In this document: one piece after another, positions 35,394 to 43,095 of the stretch
Layout: each line of letters starts with the position of its first letter
How positions within the stretch are numbered: position 1 is the stretch's first letter
NCBI GenBank assembly: GCA_022655215.1
Contig: JALCUE010000001.1
Span: forward strand, 124,001-188,000
DNA length: 64,000 nucleotides
Source of the DNA: Atopobiaceae bacterium
GTDB taxonomy: Bacteria > Actinomycetota > Coriobacteriia > Coriobacteriales > Atopobiaceae
Direction: 5' to 3'
Program-made: the position numbers and the translations under genes
The notes under the pieces: model-generated
The model's database searches: none
Told to the model about the DNA's origin: nothing
The model's input: the letters and a program-made list of their open reading frames with translations, nothing else

Positions 35394-36931
35394 GGGAACT
35401 TCCCGACGTGCTGAAGGATTGGGAGGCCGTCATAGGCCTCGAGGTGCACTGTGAGCTCACCACGCTCGAGACCAAGATGTTCTGCGGCTGCCCCAACACG
35501 CATGACGCCGAGCCCAACGCAAACGTCTGCCCCGTCTGCCTGGGCATGCCGGGCGCGCTCCCCGTGCCCAACAAGGCCGCCATCGAGTCCATCGTGCGTG
35601 CGGGTCTCGCCTGCAACTGCGAGATCCAGAAGCACTCGATGTTCTACCGCAAGCACTACTTCTATCCCGACATGGCCAAGAACTTCCAGACCACCCAGGG
35701 GCCGGTCGCCTTCTGCATGTACGGGCACCTCGACCTCGACGTTGCCGGCGAAGGCGCGGCCGAGCGTCCCGATGGCACCGGCGTGGACAAGGCGGCCGAC
35801 GGCTCGTACACCACCCCCGTCCGCATCCTGCGCATCCACATGGAGGAGGACGCCGCCAAGATGAATCACCTCGGCGGCGAGGAGGGCCGCATCACGTCGG
35901 CCACCGAGTCGCTCATCGACTACAACCGCTGCGGCACGCCGCTCACCGAGCTCGTCACCGAGCCCGACCTGCGCACCCCCGAGGAGGCGCGCCTCTTCAT
36001 GGAGAAGCTGCGCCGCATCTACCTCACGCTGGGCATCTCCGACTGCTCCATGGAGCACGGCTCCATGCGCTGCGACGGCAACGTGAGCCTTCGTCGTCGT
36101 GGCGAGACCCGCCTGGGCACCAAGACCGAGCTCAAGAACATCAACTCCTTCAAGAGCCTGCACGACGGCCTCGCCTACGAGATCTGCCGCCAGGCCGAGG
36201 TGCTCGAGGAGGGCGGCGTCATCTACCAGGAGACGCGCCACTGGGAGCCCAGCCGCCGCCGCACCGTGGTCATGCGCGTGAAGGAGACCGCGGACGACTA
36301 CCGCCTCTTCCCTGACCCCGACCTCGCTCCCTACGACCTCACCGACGAGTTCATAGCCCATTGCGCCGCCGAGATACCCGAGCTGCCGGATGCCAAGCGC
36401 GACCGCTACATGGCCGACTTCGGCCTCAAGCGCGCCGATGCCGAGCAGATCGCCGGCGATCCCGACTGCGCGGCCTTCTTCGAGGAGGCCGTGGCCGGCG
36501 AGACGACCAAGGGCGCGGCCACGGTGGCGAACGTCATCGTGAACGACCTCACCGGCTATCTCAACGCGGCCGGCATCGCCATCTCCGAGACGAGCATCAC
36601 CCCCGCACAGGTCAAGAGCCTGGCCGATCTTCTCGCCAGCGACGCCATCAGCTCGAACCAGGGTCGCGAGGTCTTCGGCCTCATGGCCGAGAGCGGCGAT
36701 GACCCCGCGGCGATCGTGGACGCGCGCGGCATGCGCCAGGTGAGCGACACCGGCGCGCTCGAGCCCATCGTGGACGCCGTCCTCGCGCGTTGCGGCGAGC
36801 AGGTCGAGCAGTATCGCGGCGGCAACAAGCGCGTCGTGGGCTTCCTCGTGGGCCAGTGCATGAAGGACTCGAAGGGGAAGGGCAACCCGAAGCTCTTCAA
36901 CCAACTGCTCACGGCCAAGCTCGAGGCCTAG
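35390..36931 (+). CDS. gatB: GatB, tRNA-binding kinase/transamidase subunit
   Basis: This 513-residue subunit phosphorylates the misacylated tRNA and receives ammonia from GatA. It begins with the family pattern WEAVIGLEVHCELTT, has a zinc-binding set (CGCPN then CPVCLG), the MNHLGG and SDCSMEHGSMRCDGNVSLR catalytic-core segments, and the C-terminal YqeY-like tail domain that grips the tRNA elbow (about 370-513). It ends nine bases before an IS-derived element. Presence of GatCAB suggests an indirect route to Gln-tRNA and/or Asn-tRNA. Confidence 0.96.
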   Translation: MRELPDVLKDWEAVIGLEVHCELTTLETKMFCGCPNTHDAEPNANVCPVCLGMPGALPVPNKAAIESIVRAGLACNCEIQKHSMFYRKHYFYPDMAKNFQTTQGPVAFCMYGHLDLDVAGEGAAERPDGTGVDKAADGSYTTPVRILRIHMEEDAAKMNHLGGEEGRITSATESLIDYNRCGTPLTELVTEPDLRTPEEARLFMEKLRRIYLTLGISDCSMEHGSMRCDGNVSLRRRGETRLGTKTELKNINSFKSLHDGLAYEICRQAEVLEEGGVIYQETRHWEPSRRRTVVMRVKETADDYRLFPDPDLAPYDLTDEFIAHCAAEIPELPDAKRDRYMADFGLKRADAEQIAGDPDCAAFFEEAVAGETTKGAATVANVIVNDLTGYLNAAGIAISETSITPAQVKSLADLLASDAISSNQGREVFGLMAESGDDPAAIVDARGMRQVSDTGALEPIVDAVLARCGEQVEQYRGGNKRVVGFLVGQCMKDSKGKGNPKLFNQLLTAKLEA

Positions 36932-36939
36932 GTGTCGTG

Positions 36940-37207
36940 TGCCAAGACGTTGTTTACAGAATAGGAAGTGACGGACGGGAGGGCTTCCCCCAAGCCGTGG
37001 ATCATCGAGGTCCACGGCGAGAGAGGAGGTCCTCCCTCGTCACGGCATCCTGACGCACGGCTGACGCCCCTGGGGCGCAGGACCGTGGTCGACCGCGTCG
37101 GTGGCGGCGAGGCCCTCCCCTCCTTCATCGACCACTACAATCGGGACAGGCCGCACAGCGCCTGCGGGGGCCTTCCCCCGATGTCACGTGTAAACAACGT
37201 CTTGGCA
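36940..37207. mobile_element. Non-autonomous IS481-family element (MITE-like)
   Basis: Perfect 19-base terminal inverted repeats, TGCCAAGACGTTGTTTACA at 36940-36958 and its complement at 37189-37207, bound a 268-base element. Inside is a short open frame joining pieces of the start and end of an IS481-type transposase, so the element appears to be an internal deletion of a full insertion sequence. No target-site duplication is visible immediately outside the repeats. It separates gatB from the LuxR-type regulator. Confidence 0.8.
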
Positions 37208-37219
37208 ATTAACAACTAG
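36968..37219 (+). pseudogene. Internally deleted IS481-family transposase
   Basis: The 83-codon frame contains ARLTPLGRRTVVDRV, like the N-terminal helix-turn-helix of IS481 transposases, followed almost at once by FIDHYNRDRPHSACGGLPP and MSRVNNVL, like the extreme C-terminus. The DDE catalytic core that should lie between (about 200 residues) is missing. The final VNNVLA codons are encoded by the right terminal repeat, as in intact members. No functional transposase can be made; movement would need one in trans. Confidence 0.75.
37208..37219 (+). repeat. Left copy of 12-bp direct repeat ATTAACAACTAG
   Basis: This AT-rich 12-mer begins at the base after the IS-derived element and contains the stop codon (minus-strand TAG) of the LuxR-type regulator. 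An identical copy occurs at 42548 on the same strand, beyond the ABC exporter operon. Confidence 0.6.
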
Positions 37220-37848
37220 TGGCATCGGCGATAGTAGTAGACCGCGATCTGCGTGCGGTTTTTGAGCCCCAGCTTGGCGAGGATGGCGCTGATGTGGTTG
37301 CGCACGGTCCCCTCGCTCATGCAGAGCTCATCGGCCACCTGGGCGTTATCCAACCCTTCGGCCACCGCACGCACCACCTCACGCTCGCGTTCGGAGAGCC
37401 CTGTCAGCGCCGACTCGTCGCGCGGTACCTCCGCCTCCCTCACGTTGAGGGAGGTCGCCCGCTCAAGCACCTCGCCCTCGAGCACGCTCTGCCCCGCCAT
37501 CACCGCCCGAAGCGCTGGGGCGATCGTGGAGACATCCTGCTTGATGAGATAGCCCTTGGCACCCAGGCGCAGAGCACGCACGATGTAGTCATCATCCGAG
37601 AAGGTCGTGAGGAAGACGATGCGCGCCTGCGGGTCGGACGCGAGGATCGCCTCGGCCGCCTCGAGCCCTCCCATCCCCTTCATCTGTATGTCCATGAGGA
37701 CCACGTCCGGAGACGCGTCACCGAAGAGCCTGACGGCATCGGTCCCGTCCGTTCCCGTACCCGAGACCTCGATGTCGTTCGAGGCGGACAGGATCGTATC
37801 CAGCGACTGCACAACAAACGGATCGTCGTCCACGATGATGACCTTCAT
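37216..37848 (-). CDS. NarL/LuxR-family response regulator (LnrK-like)
   Basis: This 210-residue regulator has a receiver domain (VDDDPFVVQSL; phosphoacceptor Asp53 in VLMDIQMKG; Lys in LIKQD) and a C-terminal LuxR helix-turn-helix (LTGLSEREREVVRAVAEGL, then NAQVADELCMSEGTVRNHIS). It starts in an ATGA overlap with the upstream kinase. The pair is divergent from a three-gene ABC-2 exporter, which it most likely activates. The organisation matches B. subtilis LnrK in the linearmycin-resistance locus. Confidence 0.92.
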   Translation of the reverse strand: MKVIIVDDDPFVVQSLDTILSASNDIEVSGTGTDGTDAVRLFGDASPDVVLMDIQMKGMGGLEAAEAILASDPQARIVFLTTFSDDDYIVRALRLGAKGYLIKQDVSTIAPALRAVMAGQSVLEGEVLERATSLNVREAEVPRDESALTGLSEREREVVRAVAEGLDNAQVADELCMSEGTVRNHISAILAKLGLKNRTQIAVYYYRRCH

Positions 37849-39041
37849 GCGTTCCTCCTTGGGATGCTCGCGAACACCGTGAACCCGTGATCGTCGCCGC
37901 TCCTTCGTGACACACGGAACGTTCCCGCGAGCGCCTCGATGCGTTCCTGCATGGAGCGAAGCCCCATCCCATGCGCGGCCAGCCTGTCCAGGAGCGTATC
38001 TTGATCGACGTCGGAGAGCGTCGAGACGTCACCGTCGTCGGACACCACGAGCTGCCAGAGCGCCGGGTATTCGGTGACGCGTACGTGCGCCTGGGTGGCG
38101 TGGCCGTGGCGCGCCGCGTTGGTGAGCGCCTCCTTGCAGACGGCCGTGAAACAGGCCGCGACCTCGGCTGGCACGGCATCGTCCGCGGTGATCTCCACCA
38201 CGGTGTCATCTACGCTGCTGTTCCGAGCAAGTTGGTTGAGCTTCGTGGCGAGGTCGATGGATTCGTCGCGCAGGGCATGAACGCTGTCGCGCACGCTGTC
38301 CAGAGCCTCATGGACGGTTGCTCCCACCTGGGAGAACTCATCAGCAATCACAGGCTCCTGTGCATGGATCACCTGGAACGCCTCCGCCTGGAGCGCGGCT
38401 CGCGTGAGGAGATGACCCACGTTGTCGTGGATGTCGCGGGCGATGCGTGCCCGCTCCATGAGGGCTGCGCCATGGATTATCTCGTCAGACGCCTGGACGA
38501 GTTCCTGGTTCTTGGTGTCGAGCTGGATGATCTTCTCCTGGAGTGAGTCGCGAAGCACGTGGAGCTCGCCGTCCTGGACGAGCGTCGTTTTCGTCCTCCT
38601 CGAGAGGAGGGTCGCCGCCAGGCAGGCGAGTCCGATTCCGACTATGAGGGACGTCCCCGCCGAGCCCGGTGTCCTAGCTGCGACCGCGAGTGGGATGACC
38701 CAGGCGAGGCGTATCGCCCAGAGGGCGGTCAGCGGCATGTCGCCCCTCTCGTCCCCCGTGGTCGCAAGGTCGTACGCCGCGACCGGTAGCGTCGCGCAGC
38801 CCACGTCCGGCAGTGCGAACGCGATTACCAGGAGCGCGGCCGGCCCCAGGAAGCGCGCCGTACCCCGCACATACTCGAAGGACGCACCCGAGGTGACGGC
38901 TACCAGCAGGCAGACGACGCCGGCGACATCCATCGGACGCACAGTCCAGAGGATGGAGCAGCAGATGATGGCGATCAGGCCCTTGTCGGCAAGTCTTCTC
39001 ATAGGTCCATGGTAGCGGTGGACGAGCGTGACAATCGTCAT
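37845..39041 (-). CDS. HisKA_3-type sensor kinase (LnrJ-like)
   Basis: This 398-residue kinase has five or six short membrane helices in the first 150 residues with little extracellular sequence. That suits sensing of membrane stress or lipophilic compounds. A coiled segment follows, then the phosphoacceptor box ERARIARDIHDNVGHLL (HisKA_3). The ATPase domain has EALTNAARHG (N-box), SDDGDVS and HGMGLRSMQERI. The start is uncertain: neither ATG 39041 nor ATG 39002 has a good ribosome-binding site. The stop overlaps the regulator start in ATGA. Confidence 0.88.
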   Translation of the reverse strand: MTIVTLVHRYHGPMRRLADKGLIAIICCSILWTVRPMDVAGVVCLLVAVTSGASFEYVRGTARFLGPAALLVIAFALPDVGCATLPVAAYDLATTGDERGDMPLTALWAIRLAWVIPLAVAARTPGSAGTSLIVGIGLACLAATLLSRRTKTTLVQDGELHVLRDSLQEKIIQLDTKNQELVQASDEIIHGAALMERARIARDIHDNVGHLLTRAALQAEAFQVIHAQEPVIADEFSQVGATVHEALDSVRDSVHALRDESIDLATKLNQLARNSSVDDTVVEITADDAVPAEVAACFTAVCKEALTNAARHGHATQAHVRVTEYPALWQLVVSDDGDVSTLSDVDQDTLLDRLAAHGMGLRSMQERIEALAGTFRVSRRSGDDHGFTVFASIPRRNA

Positions 39042-39111
39042 GACGTCAGAGGCGGAATCGTGACGCCGCTCACTTCTCCCGGGGACGAATCCGGCCCAGG
39101 ATGGTCATGAC
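39037..39111. promoter_or_regulatory. Paired GTCATGAC palindromes between kinase and exporter
   Basis: The palindrome GTCATGAC occurs at 39037-39044, over the kinase start, and at 39104-39111, just before the ATPase gene. Both copies continue as RTC, giving GTCATGACGTC and GTCATGACATC. They lie in the only intergenic space (88 bases) the cognate response regulator could use for both divergent operons. Confidence 0.35.
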
Positions 39112-39129
39112 ATCCAAGAAGGGAGTTCC

Positions 39130-40113
39130 ATGGACACGGACAACGCACCCCAGCCAGCCCCGACAAGCGATGTGGTGGCCGTCGATGGCCTGGTGAAACG
39201 CTACGGCGATCTCGTCGCTCTGGACCATCTCTCGCTGCATATTCGCGCAGGCGAGGTCTTTGGCCTGCTGGGTCCCAACGGCTCCGGCAAGACCACGGCC
39301 ATCAACTGCATCCTGTCGCTGCTCTCCTACGACCGCGGAGACATCCGACTCTTCGGCGAACCCATGGAACCCACCCGCTATGACCTCAAGCGTAGGATCG
39401 GCGTGGTGCCCCAGGAGGTCGCCGTGTTCGACGAGCTCACGGTACGCGAGAACGTCGACGCGTTCTGCGCCCTCTACGTGGATGACAGGAGTCGACGCCG
39501 CGAGCTCGTGGACGAGGCCATCGAGTTCGTGGGTCTGGGCGACTTCGTCAAGTTCCGTCCGAAGAAGCTCTCGGGAGGCCTGCGACGTCGTCTCAATATC
39601 GCCTGCGGCATCGCCCACAAGCCCGAGCTCATCTTCCTCGACGAGCCCACCGTGGCCGTGGACCCGCAGAGCCGGAACTCCATCCTGGACGGCATCTCCC
39701 GTCTCAACCACGAGGGCGCGACCGTGGTCTACACCAGCCACTACATGGAGGAGGTCGAGCAGATCTGCTCGCGCATCCTCATCATGGACGCGGGACACGA
39801 GGTGGCGCAGGGTACCAACGATGAGCTCAAGGCGATGATCGGTACGGGCGAGCACATCCGAATCGAGACCGCGCCCCTGGAAGAGGACACGTTGGAGGCC
39901 ATCCGCCGCGTCGAGCACGTGCGCCACGCCATCTACGAGGCGGGCGAGCTTGCCTGCGAGTGCTCCACGGGTGCCCACAACCTCGCTGACGTGTTGGGCA
40001 TCCTCAGTGGGGCGGGCGTCTCCTATGGCCGCGTGTACTCAGAGCCGCCCACCCTGAACGACGTCTTCCTCGAGATCACAGGCAAAGAGCTCCGCGACGA
40101 GCACGTGGGCTAG
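39130..40113 (+). CDS. ABC-2 exporter ATPase (LnrL-like)
   Basis: This 327-residue ATPase has Walker A GPNGSGKTTA, the Q-loop VVPQEVAVFDELT, signature LSGGLRRRLN, Walker B LIFLDEPTVAVD and the switch His in YTSHYMEE. The C-terminal 90 residues are the regulatory extension typical of ABC-2 drug exporters of the LnrL/CcmA type. It follows AAGGGAG and leads two permease genes spaced by three bases and a 14-base overlap. With the divergent kinase and regulator it forms a complete sense-and-export module. Confidence 0.92.
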   Translation: MDTDNAPQPAPTSDVVAVDGLVKRYGDLVALDHLSLHIRAGEVFGLLGPNGSGKTTAINCILSLLSYDRGDIRLFGEPMEPTRYDLKRRIGVVPQEVAVFDELTVRENVDAFCALYVDDRSRRRELVDEAIEFVGLGDFVKFRPKKLSGGLRRRLNIACGIAHKPELIFLDEPTVAVDPQSRNSILDGISRLNHEGATVVYTSHYMEEVEQICSRILIMDAGHEVAQGTNDELKAMIGTGEHIRIETAPLEEDTLEAIRRVEHVRHAIYEAGELACECSTGAHNLADVLGILSGAGVSYGRVYSEPPTLNDVFLEITGKELRDEHVG

Positions 40114-40116
40114 GGG

Positions 40117-41292
40117 ATGACGTCGATGCTATCCACCTTCAAGACCACGGTACTCTCGCTCGTCCGCGACCACGCCCTGCTGGTCTGGACGCTCCTGTTC
40201 CCCATCATCATGTCGATGGTCTTCGGCCTCATGTTCTCCAGTCTGCAGGAGCAGGACAGCTACGCCTTCGATACCGTCCACCTAGGGATCATTCGCGACA
40301 TCGACTTCGATGCGGCTCCGGGCCTGGACCAGATGCTCGATGCCGTCTCGGCTGAGGATGCCCAGACGCGTTACTTCGAGCTCACGGACTGCGCGGACGT
40401 GGACGAGGCGACGAGGCTCACCAATGATGGCACCATCGACGGCTACCTCACCGTCTCGAGCGACGGCACGCCCGAGCTCCATCTCGCCACGCGCATGAAC
40501 GGCACCTACGCCGCCTCGATTTCGAAGGCGGTCATGGACTCCTACGTGCGCACGGCCGCCGAGTACAAGGAGGCGATCTCCCAGAGGCCCGAGCTTGCGG
40601 CGGACCCTCAGGCGCTCGCGGTCTTCTCGACGTCCGCCGTCTCGACGACGCAGCTCTCGGTCACCCGAACGGCACCTCAGTCATCCATGCGCTACTACTA
40701 CGCCCTTCTGGGTATGGCCGCTGGCATGGCGGCCATGATCGCTGCGGAGGCCGTCCGGCGTTGCCAGGCGACGACCTCGCCCGTGGGGGCCCGGCGCGTC
40801 ATGGGGGGGATCCCGCGCTGGAAGGTGCTCGTGGCCACCATGGGTGCGAGCTGGGCGTGCTCCATGGCATGCCTCGTTGTGGCCTTCTGCTTCATGCGGT
40901 TCGTGATAGGGGTCGACTTCGGGGGCCGCGAGGGGTGGTGCCTCGTGGCACTGGTGCTGTCAGCTGCGATGGCGACCTGCGTGGGAGCCTTCCTCGGCAC
41001 GTTCGTGCGCCTGCATGCGGGCATCATCAGCGGCCTCACCTGCCTCCTGTCGATATTCTCGGGGCTCTACGGACCAGGGGTCCAGACACTCTCGGACACG
41101 GTGGCCCGCACCTTCCCATGGCTCTCGGCCATGAACCCCCTATGGCAGATCTCCCATGCGTTCTTCTCGCTTCTCTACTACGACTCGCTCCGGCCGTTCG
41201 CGGCGAGCTGTCTGGGTCTCGTGGCGATCTCCGTGCCGTTCCTGGTACTTGCCGTCATCCGCATGAGGAGGCAGCGCTATGAGCACCTTTAG
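40117..41292 (+). CDS. ABC-2 exporter permease (LnrM-like)
   Basis: This 391-residue permease has one N-terminal membrane helix (LLVWTLLFPIIMSMVFGLMF), an extracytoplasmic domain of about 170 residues and a cluster of five membrane helices in the C-terminal half. This is the ABC2_membrane_3 architecture, which exports drugs, lantibiotics or lipophilic antibiotics. It begins three bases after the ATPase stop and overlaps the second permease by 14 bases. The N-terminal half has no recognisable binding motif. Confidence 0.87.
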   Translation: MTSMLSTFKTTVLSLVRDHALLVWTLLFPIIMSMVFGLMFSSLQEQDSYAFDTVHLGIIRDIDFDAAPGLDQMLDAVSAEDAQTRYFELTDCADVDEATRLTNDGTIDGYLTVSSDGTPELHLATRMNGTYAASISKAVMDSYVRTAAEYKEAISQRPELAADPQALAVFSTSAVSTTQLSVTRTAPQSSMRYYYALLGMAAGMAAMIAAEAVRRCQATTSPVGARRVMGGIPRWKVLVATMGASWACSMACLVVAFCFMRFVIGVDFGGREGWCLVALVLSAAMATCVGAFLGTFVRLHAGIISGLTCLLSIFSGLYGPGVQTLSDTVARTFPWLSAMNPLWQISHAFFSLLYYDSLRPFAASCLGLVAISVPFLVLAVIRMRRQRYEHL

Positions 41293-42463
41293 GACCGCGA
41301 TCCGCGTCCTCTCGAGACACTGGGCCTACATTCTCATCTACCTGGTGATGCTCTCCTTCATGGGGAGCCTCATCGCGGTGGGCAACGTGGAGGAGGGCGG
41401 AAGTACTGTAGGTGGGTCGACTCCCACGGTGGCCGTGATCGATCGCGACGGCAGCGACGTCTCGCGTGGCATCTCGGCGTTCGTGGAAGGTCAGGGCGAC
41501 GTGGTCCGGATCGATGACACCGATGCCGCGATCCAAGATGCCACGGCCACCGACATGGCCCAGTACATCCTCGTGATCCCAGCCGGCTACGGCGATGACC
41601 TCATGGCGGCGGCCGCATCGGGTATGGACGCACCGGCCCTCGAGACCGTCGTGAGCTACCAGAGTGCGGCGGGATCGCTCATGGACGTCTCGGTGAAGGA
41701 GTACCTCCAAGCCGCATATGGGTTCGCCTCGACCGTGTCCGACGACCAGGGGGAGGTGGTTCGCCTGGCGGGCGACGCGATGTCGGCGACGAGCACGTTG
41801 AGCTCCGTCGCCCAGGACGCCACGCCCGTTTCTTCCCGCTTCATCATCTATGCCGCCTTCTCGACCTACCCCCTCTTCGCGGCCATCACGGTCTCGATCG
41901 CCGTCCTCATGAAGGTGATGAACGACCGAGACAAGCGGCAGCGCATGCTCGCGGCTCCCACCCGTGCGAGCGCGCGCGGAGTCGGGATGTTCGGCGCCTG
42001 CTGTGTGGTGGGACTCGTCTCATGGGTATGGATCTGTCTGCTGGGCCTGGTGCTCTTCGGTCAGGGGGCACTGCGGACGTCTGGGGTGCAGGTGGCACTC
42101 ATCTGCCTGTCGCTTCTCGCCTATGCCGCCGTTGCGGTGGCCATAGGCTTCCTCCTGGGACAGCTCGGCATCAGCGAGAACGCGGCCAACGCGGTCGCGA
42201 ACATCGGCGGCATGCTCATGGGCGTCCTGGGAGGGGCCTGGATCCCGCTCGACCTCCTGCCCGACGCCATCGTCACATTGGCTCACTTCCTGCCTAGCTA
42301 CTGGTCGATCACTGCGGTCAATGACGCTGCGGGGATGTCGATGGTGAGCGGCACCGCGGTGGCGGGCGTGCTGGGCGAGATCGGCGTGGCGGCGCTCTTC
42401 GCGGTCGCGACGTTTGCCGTGGCCCTCGCGGTGGGGCGCGCCCGTATGCGGGAGGCCTCGTAG
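41279..42463 (+). CDS. ABC-2 exporter permease (LnrN-like)
   Basis: This 394-residue second permease has the same layout as its neighbour: one N-terminal helix (AYILIYLVMLSFMGSLIAVG), a 170-residue outer domain, and helices from about residue 175 on, including LGQLGISENAANAVANIGG and MGVLGGAWIPLDLLPD, which is the conserved ABC-2 region. The two permeases presumably form a heterodimer with the ATPase dimer. It ends the operon; an AT-rich repeat and strong stem-loops follow within 100-250 bases. Confidence 0.87.
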   Translation: MSTFRTAIRVLSRHWAYILIYLVMLSFMGSLIAVGNVEEGGSTVGGSTPTVAVIDRDGSDVSRGISAFVEGQGDVVRIDDTDAAIQDATATDMAQYILVIPAGYGDDLMAAAASGMDAPALETVVSYQSAAGSLMDVSVKEYLQAAYGFASTVSDDQGEVVRLAGDAMSATSTLSSVAQDATPVSSRFIIYAAFSTYPLFAAITVSIAVLMKVMNDRDKRQRMLAAPTRASARGVGMFGACCVVGLVSWVWICLLGLVLFGQGALRTSGVQVALICLSLLAYAAVAVAIGFLLGQLGISENAANAVANIGGMLMGVLGGAWIPLDLLPDAIVTLAHFLPSYWSITAVNDAAGMSMVSGTAVAGVLGEIGVAALFAVATFAVALAVGRARMREAS

Positions 42464-42547
42464 CGACCGATGGGCAGGGCGTGGTCCTGCGACCTTCCTT
42501 CCGTGTCGTATGGTGGACGCGGGAATCGATGCAGGAGGGGGGGACGC

Positions 42548-42559
42548 ATTAACAACTAG
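42548..42559 (+). repeat. Right copy of 12-bp direct repeat ATTAACAACTAG
   Basis: Identical to 37208-37219. It lies 84 bases after the last exporter gene and just before three stem-loops. Together the two copies bracket exactly the two-component system and the exporter operon, about 5.3 kb. Confidence 0.6.
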
Positions 42560-42564
42560 GTCCC

Positions 42565-42715
42565 GGGTCCTGGCCGCAGGCTTCGGCCTCAGGCTGGGAC
42601 CCGAGGCCCGGTCTCCGCCGGGCCGCCCTCGTCCGATGAACGACAAAGTGGGGGATGAGGCCGTCCGGCCCCTACGCGAAAGACCGTCATCCCACGGTCC
42701 CTCGTTCATCGGACG
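42565..42715. other. Run of three strong stem-loops, candidate structured RNA or fold-back DNA
   Basis: Most of the 420-base gene-free stretch 42464-42883 is occupied by folding sequence. Stem A (42565-42602) has 6 plus 5 plus 4 pairs with a 2x2 internal loop and is capped by C(TTCG)G. Stem B (42605-42624) is a perfect 7-bp stem around TCTCCG. Stem C (42630-42643 with 42702-42715) has a perfect 14-bp outer stem and a weaker inner one (GTGGG..ATGA with TCAT..CCCAC). No T-run follows on either strand and no convincing promoter precedes it. No open frame here looks coding. Confidence 0.5.
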
Positions 42716-42804
42716 CATCCCCGCGCGCCTCCATCCCTCCCATGGTCGGCGTGTCCTCGGACGCGAACGGTCGACCGGACGATCCCACTTGCGGACGTCC
42801 GGTC

Positions 42805-42854
42805 TTGGGTTATCATGTCCTCGAGGGTATAACCTAAACATACCAAGTTATACC
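42805..42854 (+). promoter_or_regulatory. Promoter and palindromic operator of the antitoxin-like gene
   Basis: TTGGGT (42805-42810) and TATAAC (42828-42833) are 17 bases apart. An 8-base inverted repeat, GGTATAAC (42826-42833) and GTTATACC (42847-42854), covers the -10 and the likely start of transcription. The position suits autorepression by the ribbon-helix-helix product of the next gene. Confidence 0.6.
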
Positions 42855-42883
42855 AAGACGAAGCACAACCGGAGCAGTGAAAC

Positions 42884-43078
42884 GTGGCAGACAAGATGAC
42901 ACCCGTCGTCGCGAAGGTGCTTCCTTCCGAGAAGGAACGCTTCTACGACGCCACCTCGCGGATCGGCACCACACCCTCCAATGCCATCCGCATGTTCATC
43001 TCGGCGTTCAATCGCGCGGGCACCTTCCCGTTCGAGATGACCGCGCCGGGGGAGGACGAGGGCCCACGGCTTCCCTAG
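42884..43078 (+). CDS. RelB/DinJ-family antitoxin-like protein (orphan)
   Basis: This 64-residue protein starts with GTG at 42884, ten bases after GGAG. It has the ribbon-helix-helix layout of RelB/DinJ antitoxins: a short strand (TPVVAKVLPSEKERF), then helices ending in IGTTPSNAIRMFISAF and the family's closing GTFPFEM. In TA loci a RelE/YafQ-type toxin gene normally follows, but here the next gene is convergent nhaA only 17 bases away. No toxin is encoded on either side, so this is a solitary antitoxin or a stand-alone regulator. Confidence 0.75.
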   Translation: MADKMTPVVAKVLPSEKERFYDATSRIGTTPSNAIRMFISAFNRAGTFPFEMTAPGEDEGPRLP

Positions 43079-43095
43079 GTCCTTGGATGGACCGG

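Noticed and set aside
42565..42602. Terminator of the ABC exporter operon
   Set aside because: The TTCG-capped stem is followed by GAGGCCCGG, with no T-run, and is about 100 bases past the stop.
9517..42715. The inverted repeats at 9516-9560 and 42630-42715 as copies of one repeat family
   Set aside because: They share only the outer GTCCGATG/CATCGGAC; loops and inner stems differ, so common origin is not supported.
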